From assembly GCA_040386595.1 (NCBI GenBank), contig JAZKFE010000003.1, positions 83,208-147,207 on the forward strand: a stretch of DNA of 64,000 bases. Reading direction: 5' to 3'. The position numbers were made by a program, and so were the translations under genes. The DNA is from JAKFVC01 sp040386595. Lineage in GTDB: Bacteria > Planctomycetota > Planctomycetia > Planctomycetales > Planctomycetaceae. Shown in pieces: positions 16,915 through 25,453 of the stretch. How positions within the stretch are numbered: position 1 is the first letter of the stretch; every line of letters starts with the position of its first letter. Below the pieces are notes generated by a model. That model was not told where the DNA came from. It did no database searches and saw nothing but the letters and a program-made list of their open reading frames with translations.

Positions 16915-18398
16915 ACCGTCCCCCTCCGCTCACCACATTTATTAACAGGCGATTTTTCGTCGCGATCGGGTGGTTATTGGTAACGGCAATGTGCATTCCG
17001 GCTCAGGCCGAAGAGCCATTTCCGGAACTCCCCCCCGAGTTCAAAACTCATGAATGGACACTCTCACCAGCCAAGGAACCACACTTCGCTCTGCAATATA
17101 AGTTGCTGCCCCCTTTAAACGAACGTAAACCCGGCAACTCAGCAGCTTACTACAACCGCGCTCTGCTATTCCAAGGGAGCATGCCGAAAGATCCACCAGA
17201 GCTCCTCGATCGATACATTGAGTGGTTCGACATGCCCTGCGACAAACTCCCTCTGGACGAGGTCAAAGCATGGTTAGCCAGACGCCGTCTTGTGCTCAAC
17301 GAACTCCAAACGGCCACACAGTGCGAAACCTGTGACTGGGGTACCCGCTTTCAAGATCTGCGAGGCATGGACGTCATCTCGGTGACACTCCAGGAGTTTC
17401 AGGAGGCCCGCCAGTTAGTTCGCACGTTACGACTGCAAGCCAAGGTGGAAATTGCCGAGAAAAAATTTGATGCGGCAGTTAAAACGATCCAACAAAGCTA
17501 TCGACTGGCCCACGACCTGGCGACCGTTCCGATGGTCATTGTCAACCTGATTGCCATTGCCAGCCAATCGTACGCCAACGATTCGCTGAGCGACCTGATC
17601 ACCGCAGAGGGCTCACCGAATATGTATTGGGCGTTACGTGGATTGCCTGACCCGCTCGTTGACGTTCGCCCCAGTATTGAATTTGAATCGAGTATGGCAT
17701 TTCGGATATTTCCGTTCTTAGTCGATGCCGACACTGCGGAGCACTCTCCTCAAGAATGGCAACGATTGCTGGCATCGGTCAATTTCAACGGCACAATCTC
17801 CAACGATTCTCTCGCCAGCCGGACACGAATTACCACATTAGTCACGCGGAGCTATCCCATCGCTAAGCGTGAGTTGATCGCAGCCGGGTACGATCGCGAA
17901 CGAATCGAACGGATGCCAGTCGGACAGGTCGTCGCCATCTTCGCTCGTGACTGCCAGCGGTACACTGCAGACCAACTCGTCAAGTGGATTTTCATGCCGT
18001 CCTCTGCCCGCACCAAGGCGATCGAAGCCACTCAAGCCGCATTAATTCGTGAGGGGTATCGCGGCAGGGGCAATGATGACATTGCGGATCGAGATCCCCT
18101 GCAAATCAATACTCAATTGGGCTACAATCTTACTGGAATCAGCGAATCGAGCGACCGTCCGCGACGTCAGGTGACCGCACTGGCCACGATCGAGGCCATT
18201 CGCATCCATGCCGCTCACAACGACGGCCATCTGCCTGCCTCCCTGGCCGACATCACGGTCGTTCCGGTCCCCCCCGATCCCTTCACGGGCAAGCCGCTGC
18301 CCTATCGGGTGATCGACAACCGAGCCGAACTGATCGTTACTCCCACAAGACCAAACTTCGATTTCCCCGGCCGGCGTTTTTTGCTACGGATACGATAA
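16911..18398 (+). CDS. Secreted hypothetical protein of sigma-factor operon
   Basis: 495 residues with a signal peptide (about 13-33, ending AQAEEPF). The mature part is mostly helical, including a TPR-like stretch (LVRTLRLQAKVEIAEKKFD, AAVKTIQQSYRLAHD near 165-205), and ends with a DPFTGKPLPYRV motif near the C-terminus, frequent in planctomycete secreted proteins of unknown function. It is translationally coupled to the single-TM regulator (ATGA). It may be the effector controlled by the sigma unit. Function unknown. Confidence 0.65.
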   Translation: MNRPPPLTTFINRRFFVAIGWLLVTAMCIPAQAEEPFPELPPEFKTHEWTLSPAKEPHFALQYKLLPPLNERKPGNSAAYYNRALLFQGSMPKDPPELLDRYIEWFDMPCDKLPLDEVKAWLARRRLVLNELQTATQCETCDWGTRFQDLRGMDVISVTLQEFQEARQLVRTLRLQAKVEIAEKKFDAAVKTIQQSYRLAHDLATVPMVIVNLIAIASQSYANDSLSDLITAEGSPNMYWALRGLPDPLVDVRPSIEFESSMAFRIFPFLVDADTAEHSPQEWQRLLASVNFNGTISNDSLASRTRITTLVTRSYPIAKRELIAAGYDRERIERMPVGQVVAIFARDCQRYTADQLVKWIFMPSSARTKAIEATQAALIREGYRGRGNDDIADRDPLQINTQLGYNLTGISESSDRPRRQVTALATIEAIRIHAAHNDGHLPASLADITVVPVPPDPFTGKPLPYRVIDNRAELIVTPTRPNFDFPGRRFLLRIR

Positions 18399-18797
18399 TC
18401 GATATCAATTGCCTTAACATTCGATGCCGAAGGTTTGTTAATGCGTCTAATTAAACTCTCGGTACTCAATACTTTTAATTGATCGAATTAATGCGACATC
18501 CGGCACGAATCACACCAATGATACGAATAAATGATTAGAAGGCAGATCGTTAGAACATGTCGGAATACAGCATTCGACAGTCCAAAAGTATCTCTTCAGA
18601 GCGTATTCACTCGTGCGATTCGTGGTCTAACTCTGCTCTTCGGTGTTCGACACCGGCGTCAGTTTGCGACTTCTACATCTCGCAAACGTTGTCAGACAAA
18701 AATGCATTCTCAATGAGTCCAGTTAGAACACTGACGTCTCAGCGCTTTGTGCGGTCCAATTCAACACGTTCTAAAAACTTAACATCGAGAACCCATC
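18399..18797. other. AT-richer intergenic, no gene seen
   Basis: 399 bases before the DUF1559 protein gene. Base composition is more AT-rich than around it. Short frames on the forward strand lack family features. Presumed promoter region. Confidence 0.4.
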
Positions 18798-20351
18798 ATG
18801 CGCCCGATCCCATTACTCATAGCGATGTTGGCTTTCGCCACGCCAATCGGTGTGATCCCAGCCCAAGAAACGGCCGGTTTGCCCCCCATCGCCCAGCAGC
18901 AAATTAACGGCGAGACAATCCTCGTGGCCCGGTTGAATCTCTCACACCCGGGGATCCAACAGGTGAGCGAGTTTTTTGCAAACTACCCCGATCCGTCAGG
19001 TTGGTTCGGACTGAAATCCGAAGACTTTCACAACATTTTCCGCAGCCTGCAAACGGCAAGAAAAGACGCACCACAGCGAGTCACGGAACTCTTTCTGTTG
19101 ATCTCAACTCATGACTTGCCAGCCAGTAGCTTGACGCTGGCCATCCCCGTGACGGGAACCGACGCCGATCGAGCTGCTGTCGCCGAGGCCCTGAAAACGG
19201 TTCGCAAAGGAACTGTGGAAATAGTTGCAGACGGGGTTATCTTCTCTACCGATAGAGACAGTGCCAATCGCCAACAGGCAGTCCGATCTCTCAGGCCCGA
19301 GCTCACCGCGGCATTAACAGCTATTAAACAATCTCCCATCCAGATCGCCGTCGGCCTGGATCCCGACACGCGACGTGTCATTCGCGAGTTCTGGCCCGAA
19401 CTACCTGCAGAACTCGGTGGCGGATCAGGCCTGAATCTCGCAGATGGCTGGAAGTGGCTCGCCCTGGGCCTGACGCCGTCGCCTCGTCCCGAAGCACAGT
19501 TCATCTTGCAAGCGAACGACGTGCCTGCGGCGGAAGCCTCGGCAAAAACGCTAGCCGCATTGCTAAAATTGGCGATGAGCACAGGGGCGGTGGAGGAAAG
19601 CAACACCGCAGCACTGACAAAACTACTCACCCCCACACAGCAAGGTGACCGTTTAATCGTTGCCATTAACGATGCCAACGGTGGTACGCAAAAGGTGATT
19701 GATGAATTCGCGGAACCGCTCAAAACAAAACTCCTGCGCAACGCGGTGCAAAAGCGTACCGTTAACAATCTGAAGTTTATAATGCTGGCACTGCACAATT
19801 ATCTCGACGTCAACAAGACTTTCCCCCCCGCCGCAAATCTTTCCCCCGACGGCAAGCCGTTGCTCAGCTGGCGTGTCCACATCTTGCCGTACGTCGATGA
19901 GAATGCACTTTATGAAGAGTTCCATCTGAACGAACCGTGGGACAGCGAACACAACCGAAAACTGATCACACGAATGCCCGATATTTACGCCTCATCAAGT
20001 ATTACGATGCAGCAACGTACGCAAGGATTAACCACCTACCTGGGCATCAGCGGCGAACACTCTCTCTTCTCCGGCCTCGAAGGCAGGACAATTAAATCCA
20101 TTACGGACGGGACATCGAACACGATCGGCATTGTCGACGCCATGACCGACCATGCCGTGACTTGGACGCAACCAGAAGACCTGAAAGTCGATTCCAAGAA
20201 CCCTCACAAAGGCTTGGCTGGCCAACTAGAGAAGAAATTCCGCGTCGGCTTTTGCGATGGGTCCGTTCGTGCCGTCCCAGACTCGATCACACCCGAGAAT
20301 CTGCGTCGCCTCTTACTCATTGACGACGGCGAGCCCGTTGAGCCATTCTAA
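18798..20351 (+). CDS. Secreted protein with C-terminal DUF1559 domain
   Basis: 517 residues with a signal peptide (MRPIPLLIAMLAFATPIG...). Residues 30-300 form an uncharacterised alpha/beta domain (tandem halves with GLDPDTRRVIREFWPE and similar). The last 190 residues are DUF1559-like: NLKFIMLALHNYLDVNKTFP, SWRVHILPYVDENALYEEF, LNEPWDSEHN, a late DGTSNTIGIVDA and FCDGSVRAV. Unlike classical DUF1559 proteins it lacks the prepilin N-terminus. The same domain ends the large protein at 30537-33974, so they are paralogues in that part. A strong terminator follows. Confidence 0.8.
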   Translation: MRPIPLLIAMLAFATPIGVIPAQETAGLPPIAQQQINGETILVARLNLSHPGIQQVSEFFANYPDPSGWFGLKSEDFHNIFRSLQTARKDAPQRVTELFLLISTHDLPASSLTLAIPVTGTDADRAAVAEALKTVRKGTVEIVADGVIFSTDRDSANRQQAVRSLRPELTAALTAIKQSPIQIAVGLDPDTRRVIREFWPELPAELGGGSGLNLADGWKWLALGLTPSPRPEAQFILQANDVPAAEASAKTLAALLKLAMSTGAVEESNTAALTKLLTPTQQGDRLIVAINDANGGTQKVIDEFAEPLKTKLLRNAVQKRTVNNLKFIMLALHNYLDVNKTFPPAANLSPDGKPLLSWRVHILPYVDENALYEEFHLNEPWDSEHNRKLITRMPDIYASSSITMQQRTQGLTTYLGISGEHSLFSGLEGRTIKSITDGTSNTIGIVDAMTDHAVTWTQPEDLKVDSKNPHKGLAGQLEKKFRVGFCDGSVRAVPDSITPENLRRLLLIDDGEPVEPF

Positions 20352-20467
20352 CGACAAAATCGAACTCCATTGTGGATGTTTGTCCCGCGACCGCAGCTGA
20401 GATTCGACGGCAACATCAATCCAGGCCCACGGGCATAGCGCGCCGAGCATTGACCGCTGAGACACTT

Positions 20468-20500
20468 AAAGCCCCGAAGAGACTATCTCTTCGGGGCTTT
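20468..20500 (+). terminator. Strong intrinsic-type terminator
   Basis: A 15-base perfect stem (AAAGCCCCGAAGAGA / TCTCTTCGGGGCTTT) with a 3-base loop, ending in a short T-run. It closes the sigma/DUF1559 gene group and insulates the GntR cassette that follows. Confidence 0.9.
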
Positions 20501-20594
20501 TGTATTCCCGGTACCTCTCATCGTGAGTGAATCCAATCGAGACATCTCTGCATCACCCCGGAAGAACCTTTCCCCCACAAATCGCCGAAATTTC

Positions 20595-20633
20595 TTGACA
20601 TCCAGGACGAAGTGCATTACTATCGTAATGCAC
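20595..20633 (+). promoter_or_regulatory. Promoter with palindromic operator of the gntR gene
   Basis: TTGACA at 20595-20600, a 17-base spacer, and TACTAT at 20618-20623 form a good housekeeping-type promoter. Overlapping the -10 box is a perfect inverted repeat, GTGCATTAC-TATC-GTAATGCAC (20612-20633), just upstream of the gntR ATG at 20636. The likely start of transcription near 20630 leaves almost no leader. I infer autorepression by the GntR protein encoded next. Confidence 0.8.
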
Positions 20634-20635
20634 TC

Positions 20636-21031
20636 ATGCACAACCTCAACTTTCAATTTGAAGTCCAGCCCTCTTCAGGAGTGCCCATTTACCGCCAGGT
20701 TATGGACCAAGTTCGTGCGCTCATTGCCGGGGGCAAACTGAAGCCGGGCGATGTCCTGCCCAGTATCCGGCAGATGGCGTTGGAGCTGCAGGTCAACATG
20801 ATGACCGTGTCCAAGGCCTACGCCAAACTCGAGGCGGAAGGGCTGCTGGAGCACCTGCGCGGCAGCGGGACACGAGTCGCCGAGCAAGCCGGCCTTGGCA
20901 CCCTCGAAACACGCCAACAAGAACTGCGACCACTCGCCGAAGCTCTCGTCAAACACGGGGCCTTGTGCAATCTCACCGACGAGCAAATCCTGACCGTCGT
21001 CAAATCGGTTCTTAAGGAACAGCAGCGATGA
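20636..21031 (+). CDS. GntR-family regulator, YtrA type
   Basis: 131 residues from the ATG at 20636 (the frame opens earlier, but inside the operator). An N-terminal winged helix-turn-helix is seen: PIYRQVMDQVRALIAGGKL, LPSIRQMALELQVNMMTVSKAY, LEAEGLLEHLRGSGTRV. Only a short C-terminal helix pair follows, as in the YtrA subfamily that controls adjacent ABC transporter genes. Its stop overlaps the ABC ATPase start (ATGA). A perfect palindrome on its promoter supports autoregulation. Confidence 0.9.
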   Translation: MHNLNFQFEVQPSSGVPIYRQVMDQVRALIAGGKLKPGDVLPSIRQMALELQVNMMTVSKAYAKLEAEGLLEHLRGSGTRVAEQAGLGTLETRQQELRPLAEALVKHGALCNLTDEQILTVVKSVLKEQQR

Positions 21032-21918
21032 ACGCCACATCTCAGACGATTATTCAGACGCAGCATTTGGCCAAAGAATTCGGCACCAAACGGGTGCTGC
21101 AGGATGTCAATCTCGCCATTCCGCAGGGGGCGATCGTCGGACTACTGGGAACCAACGGCTCTGGCAAATCCACATTACTTAAATGCATCTTAGGGCTTTT
21201 GAGATGCTCGCAAGGTTCAGCCAGGGTCTATGGCGAAAATGCCTGGGACCTTAGTGCCGAGTCCAAGGCTCGACTAGGATATGTGCCGCAAGACATCCGG
21301 CTGTATCCCTGGATGCTCGTGCGGCAGATCATCGCTTACACGGCGGCATTTTATCCGCGATGGGATTTCAAGCTGACCGATCGACTCTTAGAGGAATGGC
21401 ATCTCTCGCCAACTGATTTAGTCGGGCCGCTCTCGCAGGGCCAGGCACAAAAACTCGCCTTAATCTTGGCCTTGGGCCATCGTCCCGAACTATTAATCTT
21501 CGATGAGCCCGTTGCAAGTTTAGACCCGGTAGCTCGGCGCGAGTTTTTAAAGTCGCTGCTAGAGATTACCCAGGACGAACGTCATACGGTGTTGTTCTCG
21601 ACGCACATCACATCCGACTTGGAACGAGTCGCATCACACGTCGCCGTCTTGCGGCACGGGCAAATTGAGTTCTTCGATGAGCTCGATGTCATGAAGGACA
21701 AAGTCAAACGCTTGCGAATCTCCGCCGCCGAAGATCTGCCACCACAGTTCGCCATTCCCGGTGCCTTACGCACAGAGATCGACGGCCGCCGAGCCCTCGT
21801 CGCGGTGTGTGATCTGCACCCGCATATGGTCGAAGAATTGAAATCCAAGTGGCACGCCGACATTAGCGTGGAAGACCTCAATCTGGAAGACATTTTTCTA
21901 GAGCTACATCACGCCTGA
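21028..21918 (+). CDS. ABC transporter ATP-binding protein
   Basis: 296 residues. Walker A GTNGSGKST near residue 41, a Q-loop GYVPQDIRLYPWM, signature LSQGQAQKL (a variant of LSGGQ), Walker B LLIFDEPVASLDP, and the switch His in FSTHITSDL. A C-terminal extension of about 80 residues follows the nucleotide-binding domain. It is the energy subunit for the membrane protein encoded next and belongs to the YtrB-like/ABC-2 group. Translational coupling with the regulator is seen. Confidence 0.9.
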   Translation: MNATSQTIIQTQHLAKEFGTKRVLQDVNLAIPQGAIVGLLGTNGSGKSTLLKCILGLLRCSQGSARVYGENAWDLSAESKARLGYVPQDIRLYPWMLVRQIIAYTAAFYPRWDFKLTDRLLEEWHLSPTDLVGPLSQGQAQKLALILALGHRPELLIFDEPVASLDPVARREFLKSLLEITQDERHTVLFSTHITSDLERVASHVAVLRHGQIEFFDELDVMKDKVKRLRISAAEDLPPQFAIPGALRTEIDGRRALVAVCDLHPHMVEELKSKWHADISVEDLNLEDIFLELHHA

Positions 21919-22017
21919 ATGGCGTTCACCGCGAACGTGCAGCGTCACGAAGCACGATGGTCAACACGGACGAGCCGAACGAGCTTGTCGCAATTCGTAA
22001 TTTGAAGTGAGGACTGT

Positions 22018-24117
22018 ATGGATCAGCGCTTGTATCAAGTTTTTCTGACATACGTCCAACGCTGGCAATTGCTGCTTACCGCAGTCTTATATGTTGCGGT
22101 ATCCGTGGCCGCAGTCTGCATTGGGCCACTCCAAATGTCACCGAGCACGCTTCGCAAGGTGTCGCCCACATTTCCTCTGCCTCGCCCCCTGAAGAAATTT
22201 TCCGACCTGTCGGAACTCGAGCGAACATCAGACAGTACCCGTTCGGTCTTTGTAAGCACCAATCGACTCCAGAATTCGAAGCCAATCACGTTAAAACAAC
22301 TGCCACGACTCAGCTCGTTGGAAATCCTAGGTGTATTCCAATCTGGCGACGACATGGCGATCCTGCGCTCCATGCCGAATCTACAAGCCTTCTCGTACTC
22401 GAGCAATTTGCCTTGGAACTGTCTGAGGTATGTTGCGGAGGCACAAGACTTACGATACCTGCAACTGCTGGCTCTAAAACCGGATCAAGGGCTATCAGAT
22501 CTCCGACGATTACAAAAACTGGATGTCCTGGAGATCCGCCAAATAGAGGATTATCGACTGCTATTTAATGAGATACGGCACCTGCCTAATCTTCGTACAT
22601 TAATACTTCCGGGACCAAAAGCGACCACTTTTCAGGGCGCGGATTGGGAACAACTCCGCTCAGTACCCCGATTGCAATATCTCTACCTGGAAGGAAATAT
22701 CGACGGTCCTGAGTACACCCGGATTGAAGTGGATCAAATTCAACAGGCTCTGCCTCAGGTCAAGGTTCGTCCAAGTCCTGTAAACGATCGCCGGACACGC
22801 GTTTGGACTTTCATCGCTTTTGCCAGCATGCTCGCGTCGGGCGTGTTGATCATGCAACTGCAGACGCACTTTGCCCACGTTCAATCACGTATTATCCCCA
22901 ACTACACCACGAGTCATCTCCTGGTGCCGATTGTGTTCTGGACCCTATCAACAATCTTCAACACCGTCATCTTGTGGTATGCAAACTGTTCCTTCGCCGC
23001 CAGCCTCGCTGGAAGTTTGATCGTCCCCGGACTGTACTGGTGGTTGACTGTAGCAATGCTGCGATCAGCAAAGATCCAGAATCAGGCGAGCACATTCAGC
23101 CCCTATTTCACGGCGATGATGTGTTTCCAGGTCCTTCCGAATTCCGTCACTCTGAGCAGCTTTTTTCTGGGCGATATCGATTGGTTTCTCAGCGGACGGC
23201 AACCAGTACTCGCGTGGGGAATCACCATTGCCAGCGTGATCGCCCCCGCCATGGCCTTGCGACGAATCCCCCGGCTCCATTCCCTTTACGCCGAATGCTC
23301 CGCAGGAGTACCTCCTCTAGGACTCAGTTGGAAGGCTTGGAACGTCTGGGGAAAAAACTTAGCCGGCTCACAAGAAGGGACTTGGGGCACACGACTCCGA
23401 TCGCGTCGGTCCGCTGCCCTGGATTCACTTTTAGCCACCCGCAATCCGACCGAGACCTCGAAATTGTGGATCGCAGGGAATGAGCAAAGCGGTTGGCAGT
23501 TATGCATGCGGCTTCTGATGATGGGAACCGCCGCCTTCCTCTTCATCCAGGTCTTCCGTCTACTTGGTTACACGGATCCCACGGGGGGGGCCCTCTTAAT
23601 GCTTTCCGCAGCGGGAATAATCTATGTCGACATCTTCCCTTTAGCACAGGTGATAGTCTGGCGCCGACGACGATCACTCTTGGGATATGAGTTGCTGCGA
23701 CCGTCCAACAGACAGGACTTTGTTCGCCAATTATTTGCCGCGATGGCCCGAGATCAGCGACCATTCCTGGTACTCCACTTGCTGTGGATCGTTGTGATCT
23801 GGCAAATGTCCACGATCACACATCTGCCACCATGGATGATTCCTGGCATTATCTGCTTCTGCGTATTTCGAGGACTTAGCATCTACGCCTACGCTCTATT
23901 AGTGCTAGCCGTTAAACCCATTTGGATCGTCATCGTCTGCCTACCAATAGTTTGGAGTCTGCTCAGCTTCTCCAGCGCTTATTTGGCCTTGGGATGTACA
24001 CGCCCCGAGAACTGGTCTCCGACAATCGCAATTCCACTGTTCCTCACGGGAATCGCGTTCGCACTGCTTGGTCTCGTTTGGATAAGACGCTATTGGGAAC
24101 GGCTGGAACTGGCTTAA
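22018..24117 (+). CDS. Membrane protein with leucine-rich-repeat domain, likely ABC permease
   Basis: 699 residues. One N-terminal membrane helix (about 17-37) is followed by a soluble domain of about 220 residues with at least six LRR-like units (LSSLEILGVF, MPNLQAFSY, LRYLQLLAL, LQKLDVLEI, LPNLRTLILPG, VPRLQYLYLEG, roughly 95-235). About ten further hydrophobic helices fill 260-695. Its position directly after the ATPase gene (100 bases, GAGG before the start) implies it is the transporter's membrane subunit, with the LRR domain on the outer side of the membrane. This architecture is unusual. Substrate unknown. Confidence 0.65.
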   Translation: MDQRLYQVFLTYVQRWQLLLTAVLYVAVSVAAVCIGPLQMSPSTLRKVSPTFPLPRPLKKFSDLSELERTSDSTRSVFVSTNRLQNSKPITLKQLPRLSSLEILGVFQSGDDMAILRSMPNLQAFSYSSNLPWNCLRYVAEAQDLRYLQLLALKPDQGLSDLRRLQKLDVLEIRQIEDYRLLFNEIRHLPNLRTLILPGPKATTFQGADWEQLRSVPRLQYLYLEGNIDGPEYTRIEVDQIQQALPQVKVRPSPVNDRRTRVWTFIAFASMLASGVLIMQLQTHFAHVQSRIIPNYTTSHLLVPIVFWTLSTIFNTVILWYANCSFAASLAGSLIVPGLYWWLTVAMLRSAKIQNQASTFSPYFTAMMCFQVLPNSVTLSSFFLGDIDWFLSGRQPVLAWGITIASVIAPAMALRRIPRLHSLYAECSAGVPPLGLSWKAWNVWGKNLAGSQEGTWGTRLRSRRSAALDSLLATRNPTETSKLWIAGNEQSGWQLCMRLLMMGTAAFLFIQVFRLLGYTDPTGGALLMLSAAGIIYVDIFPLAQVIVWRRRRSLLGYELLRPSNRQDFVRQLFAAMARDQRPFLVLHLLWIVVIWQMSTITHLPPWMIPGIICFCVFRGLSIYAYALLVLAVKPIWIVIVCLPIVWSLLSFSSAYLALGCTRPENWSPTIAIPLFLTGIAFALLGLVWIRRYWERLELA

Positions 24118-24194
24118 CCGAAGCTCGAAGTGATTTGTTGCATTTTATGACAAACGAAACAGTGGCGCGACGAACGCGGTTGACATCCCTTGTA

Positions 24195-25340
24195 CTACGT
24201 GCCGACTGGAGAATACCGGGGTTTGCGGGACCGGCTGCGAATCAAGCAATAGGTTGAGAGGGCCGTGATCCAGAACAAATGATAGACAAATACGGCTCCA
24301 CGCAACCCACGCGGTTGCGGAACATAAGCGACTGACTTCCCCGCGGGATCCACCTGATATAACTTCCGATCTCGCTGATCAAGATAGACCGCGCCGAGGG
24401 GAAACTGCGGAGCGAACTCGGCATCTGCGATCCCCGCATTGACTGCGATTTTCTGAATATCGAGACGTTTTATCTCACTCAGCTTCGGTTGAAGAGCATC
24501 GCCATCAGGAGTCGACTGAGCGAGTGGCAGGTGCAAAGACCGGAACGAGCGTTCCTCAATGTGTTCCGGATAGACGAGCGGTCCAGACTCAATCCAGCCG
24601 GTCGTGATGATTTCATTCACGAAGCCCGTTCCGGGAGGTTCCCGTTGCACATGCTCATACCGCAAATATACGGGCCAAAAGTCACGAGACACATTAATCG
24701 TGGCTCGAATTTTAGCCTGGTTCCTATTGTGCAAGGGGTAAGTCTTCAACAGCTCGAGATCGACGAGTTGTTCTCCATCGACTTGGCGTGCTTGTTGAAG
24801 ATGAATCTGGACATCCGGGACCGTCAGCCATTCGACAAGCGATGCGCCACCGGCATCAACAAACCGGTCTGGTCGAACCAAAGGCAACGAGATTGGGGTA
24901 GAGTTCGGACGGGATATGGATCCGGGATTCATGACTGGGGCATCCGGACGATACTCACGGGCCAGAGTGCCATCAAACGTTCGTAATTCTAATAATGCCC
25001 CGTCTGCCGCGAAACGAGACCAAGCCCACCGCGGTGCATGTTCAATGATTTCGTAGATATTCGATTGTTCGCGTGGCTCGGGGGGCGGCACCAACGCCCT
25101 CCCTGACTCTTGCGCCGACTTCACCCATAGCTCCCTCACCTGAAAGTAGAAGTCCGTCCGACTAATCTGGACCTGATAACGCAAGCGGAGATCGGTAATT
25201 TGAGAGTGCGATTCACGACGCTGGATCCCGGCGACAATCTCTTTGATTGTGGGAGAATCTGCGGCCCGTGCCGATGTTCCCACAAAACAAGCCAGAATCA
25301 AGAATCCAGCCGCGCGAAGTACTCGATGCAGATTAGGCAT
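24195..25340 (-). CDS. Secreted LolA-like hypothetical protein
   Basis: 381 residues with a signal peptide (about 8-27) and one C-terminal membrane helix (GAVFVYHLFWITALSTYCLI) followed by a basic tail. The central region is beta-rich and resembles planctomycete LolA-like (outer-membrane lipoprotein-sorting) domains: a start like IVAGIQRRESHSQITDLRLRY, and later RATINVSRDFWPVYLRYEH. It ends the GntR/ATPase/permease gene group on the reverse strand and may be a periplasmic partner of that transporter. The LolA likeness is judged by eye only. Confidence 0.55.
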   Translation of the reverse strand: MPNLHRVLRAAGFLILACFVGTSARAADSPTIKEIVAGIQRRESHSQITDLRLRYQVQISRTDFYFQVRELWVKSAQESGRALVPPPEPREQSNIYEIIEHAPRWAWSRFAADGALLELRTFDGTLAREYRPDAPVMNPGSISRPNSTPISLPLVRPDRFVDAGGASLVEWLTVPDVQIHLQQARQVDGEQLVDLELLKTYPLHNRNQAKIRATINVSRDFWPVYLRYEHVQREPPGTGFVNEIITTGWIESGPLVYPEHIEERSFRSLHLPLAQSTPDGDALQPKLSEIKRLDIQKIAVNAGIADAEFAPQFPLGAVYLDQRDRKLYQVDPAGKSVAYVPQPRGLRGAVFVYHLFWITALSTYCLIRSRSRKPRYSPVGT

Positions 25341-25453
25341 GGGTCGCCTCGATTTTCAGAGCAGTTGTAATCGGCTTGACCGCCGAACAAATTTAACAAG
25401 GCCGAGAAGTCGCTAACTTCGACGCGCAAGCTCTACAGTCAATACCATCCCTG

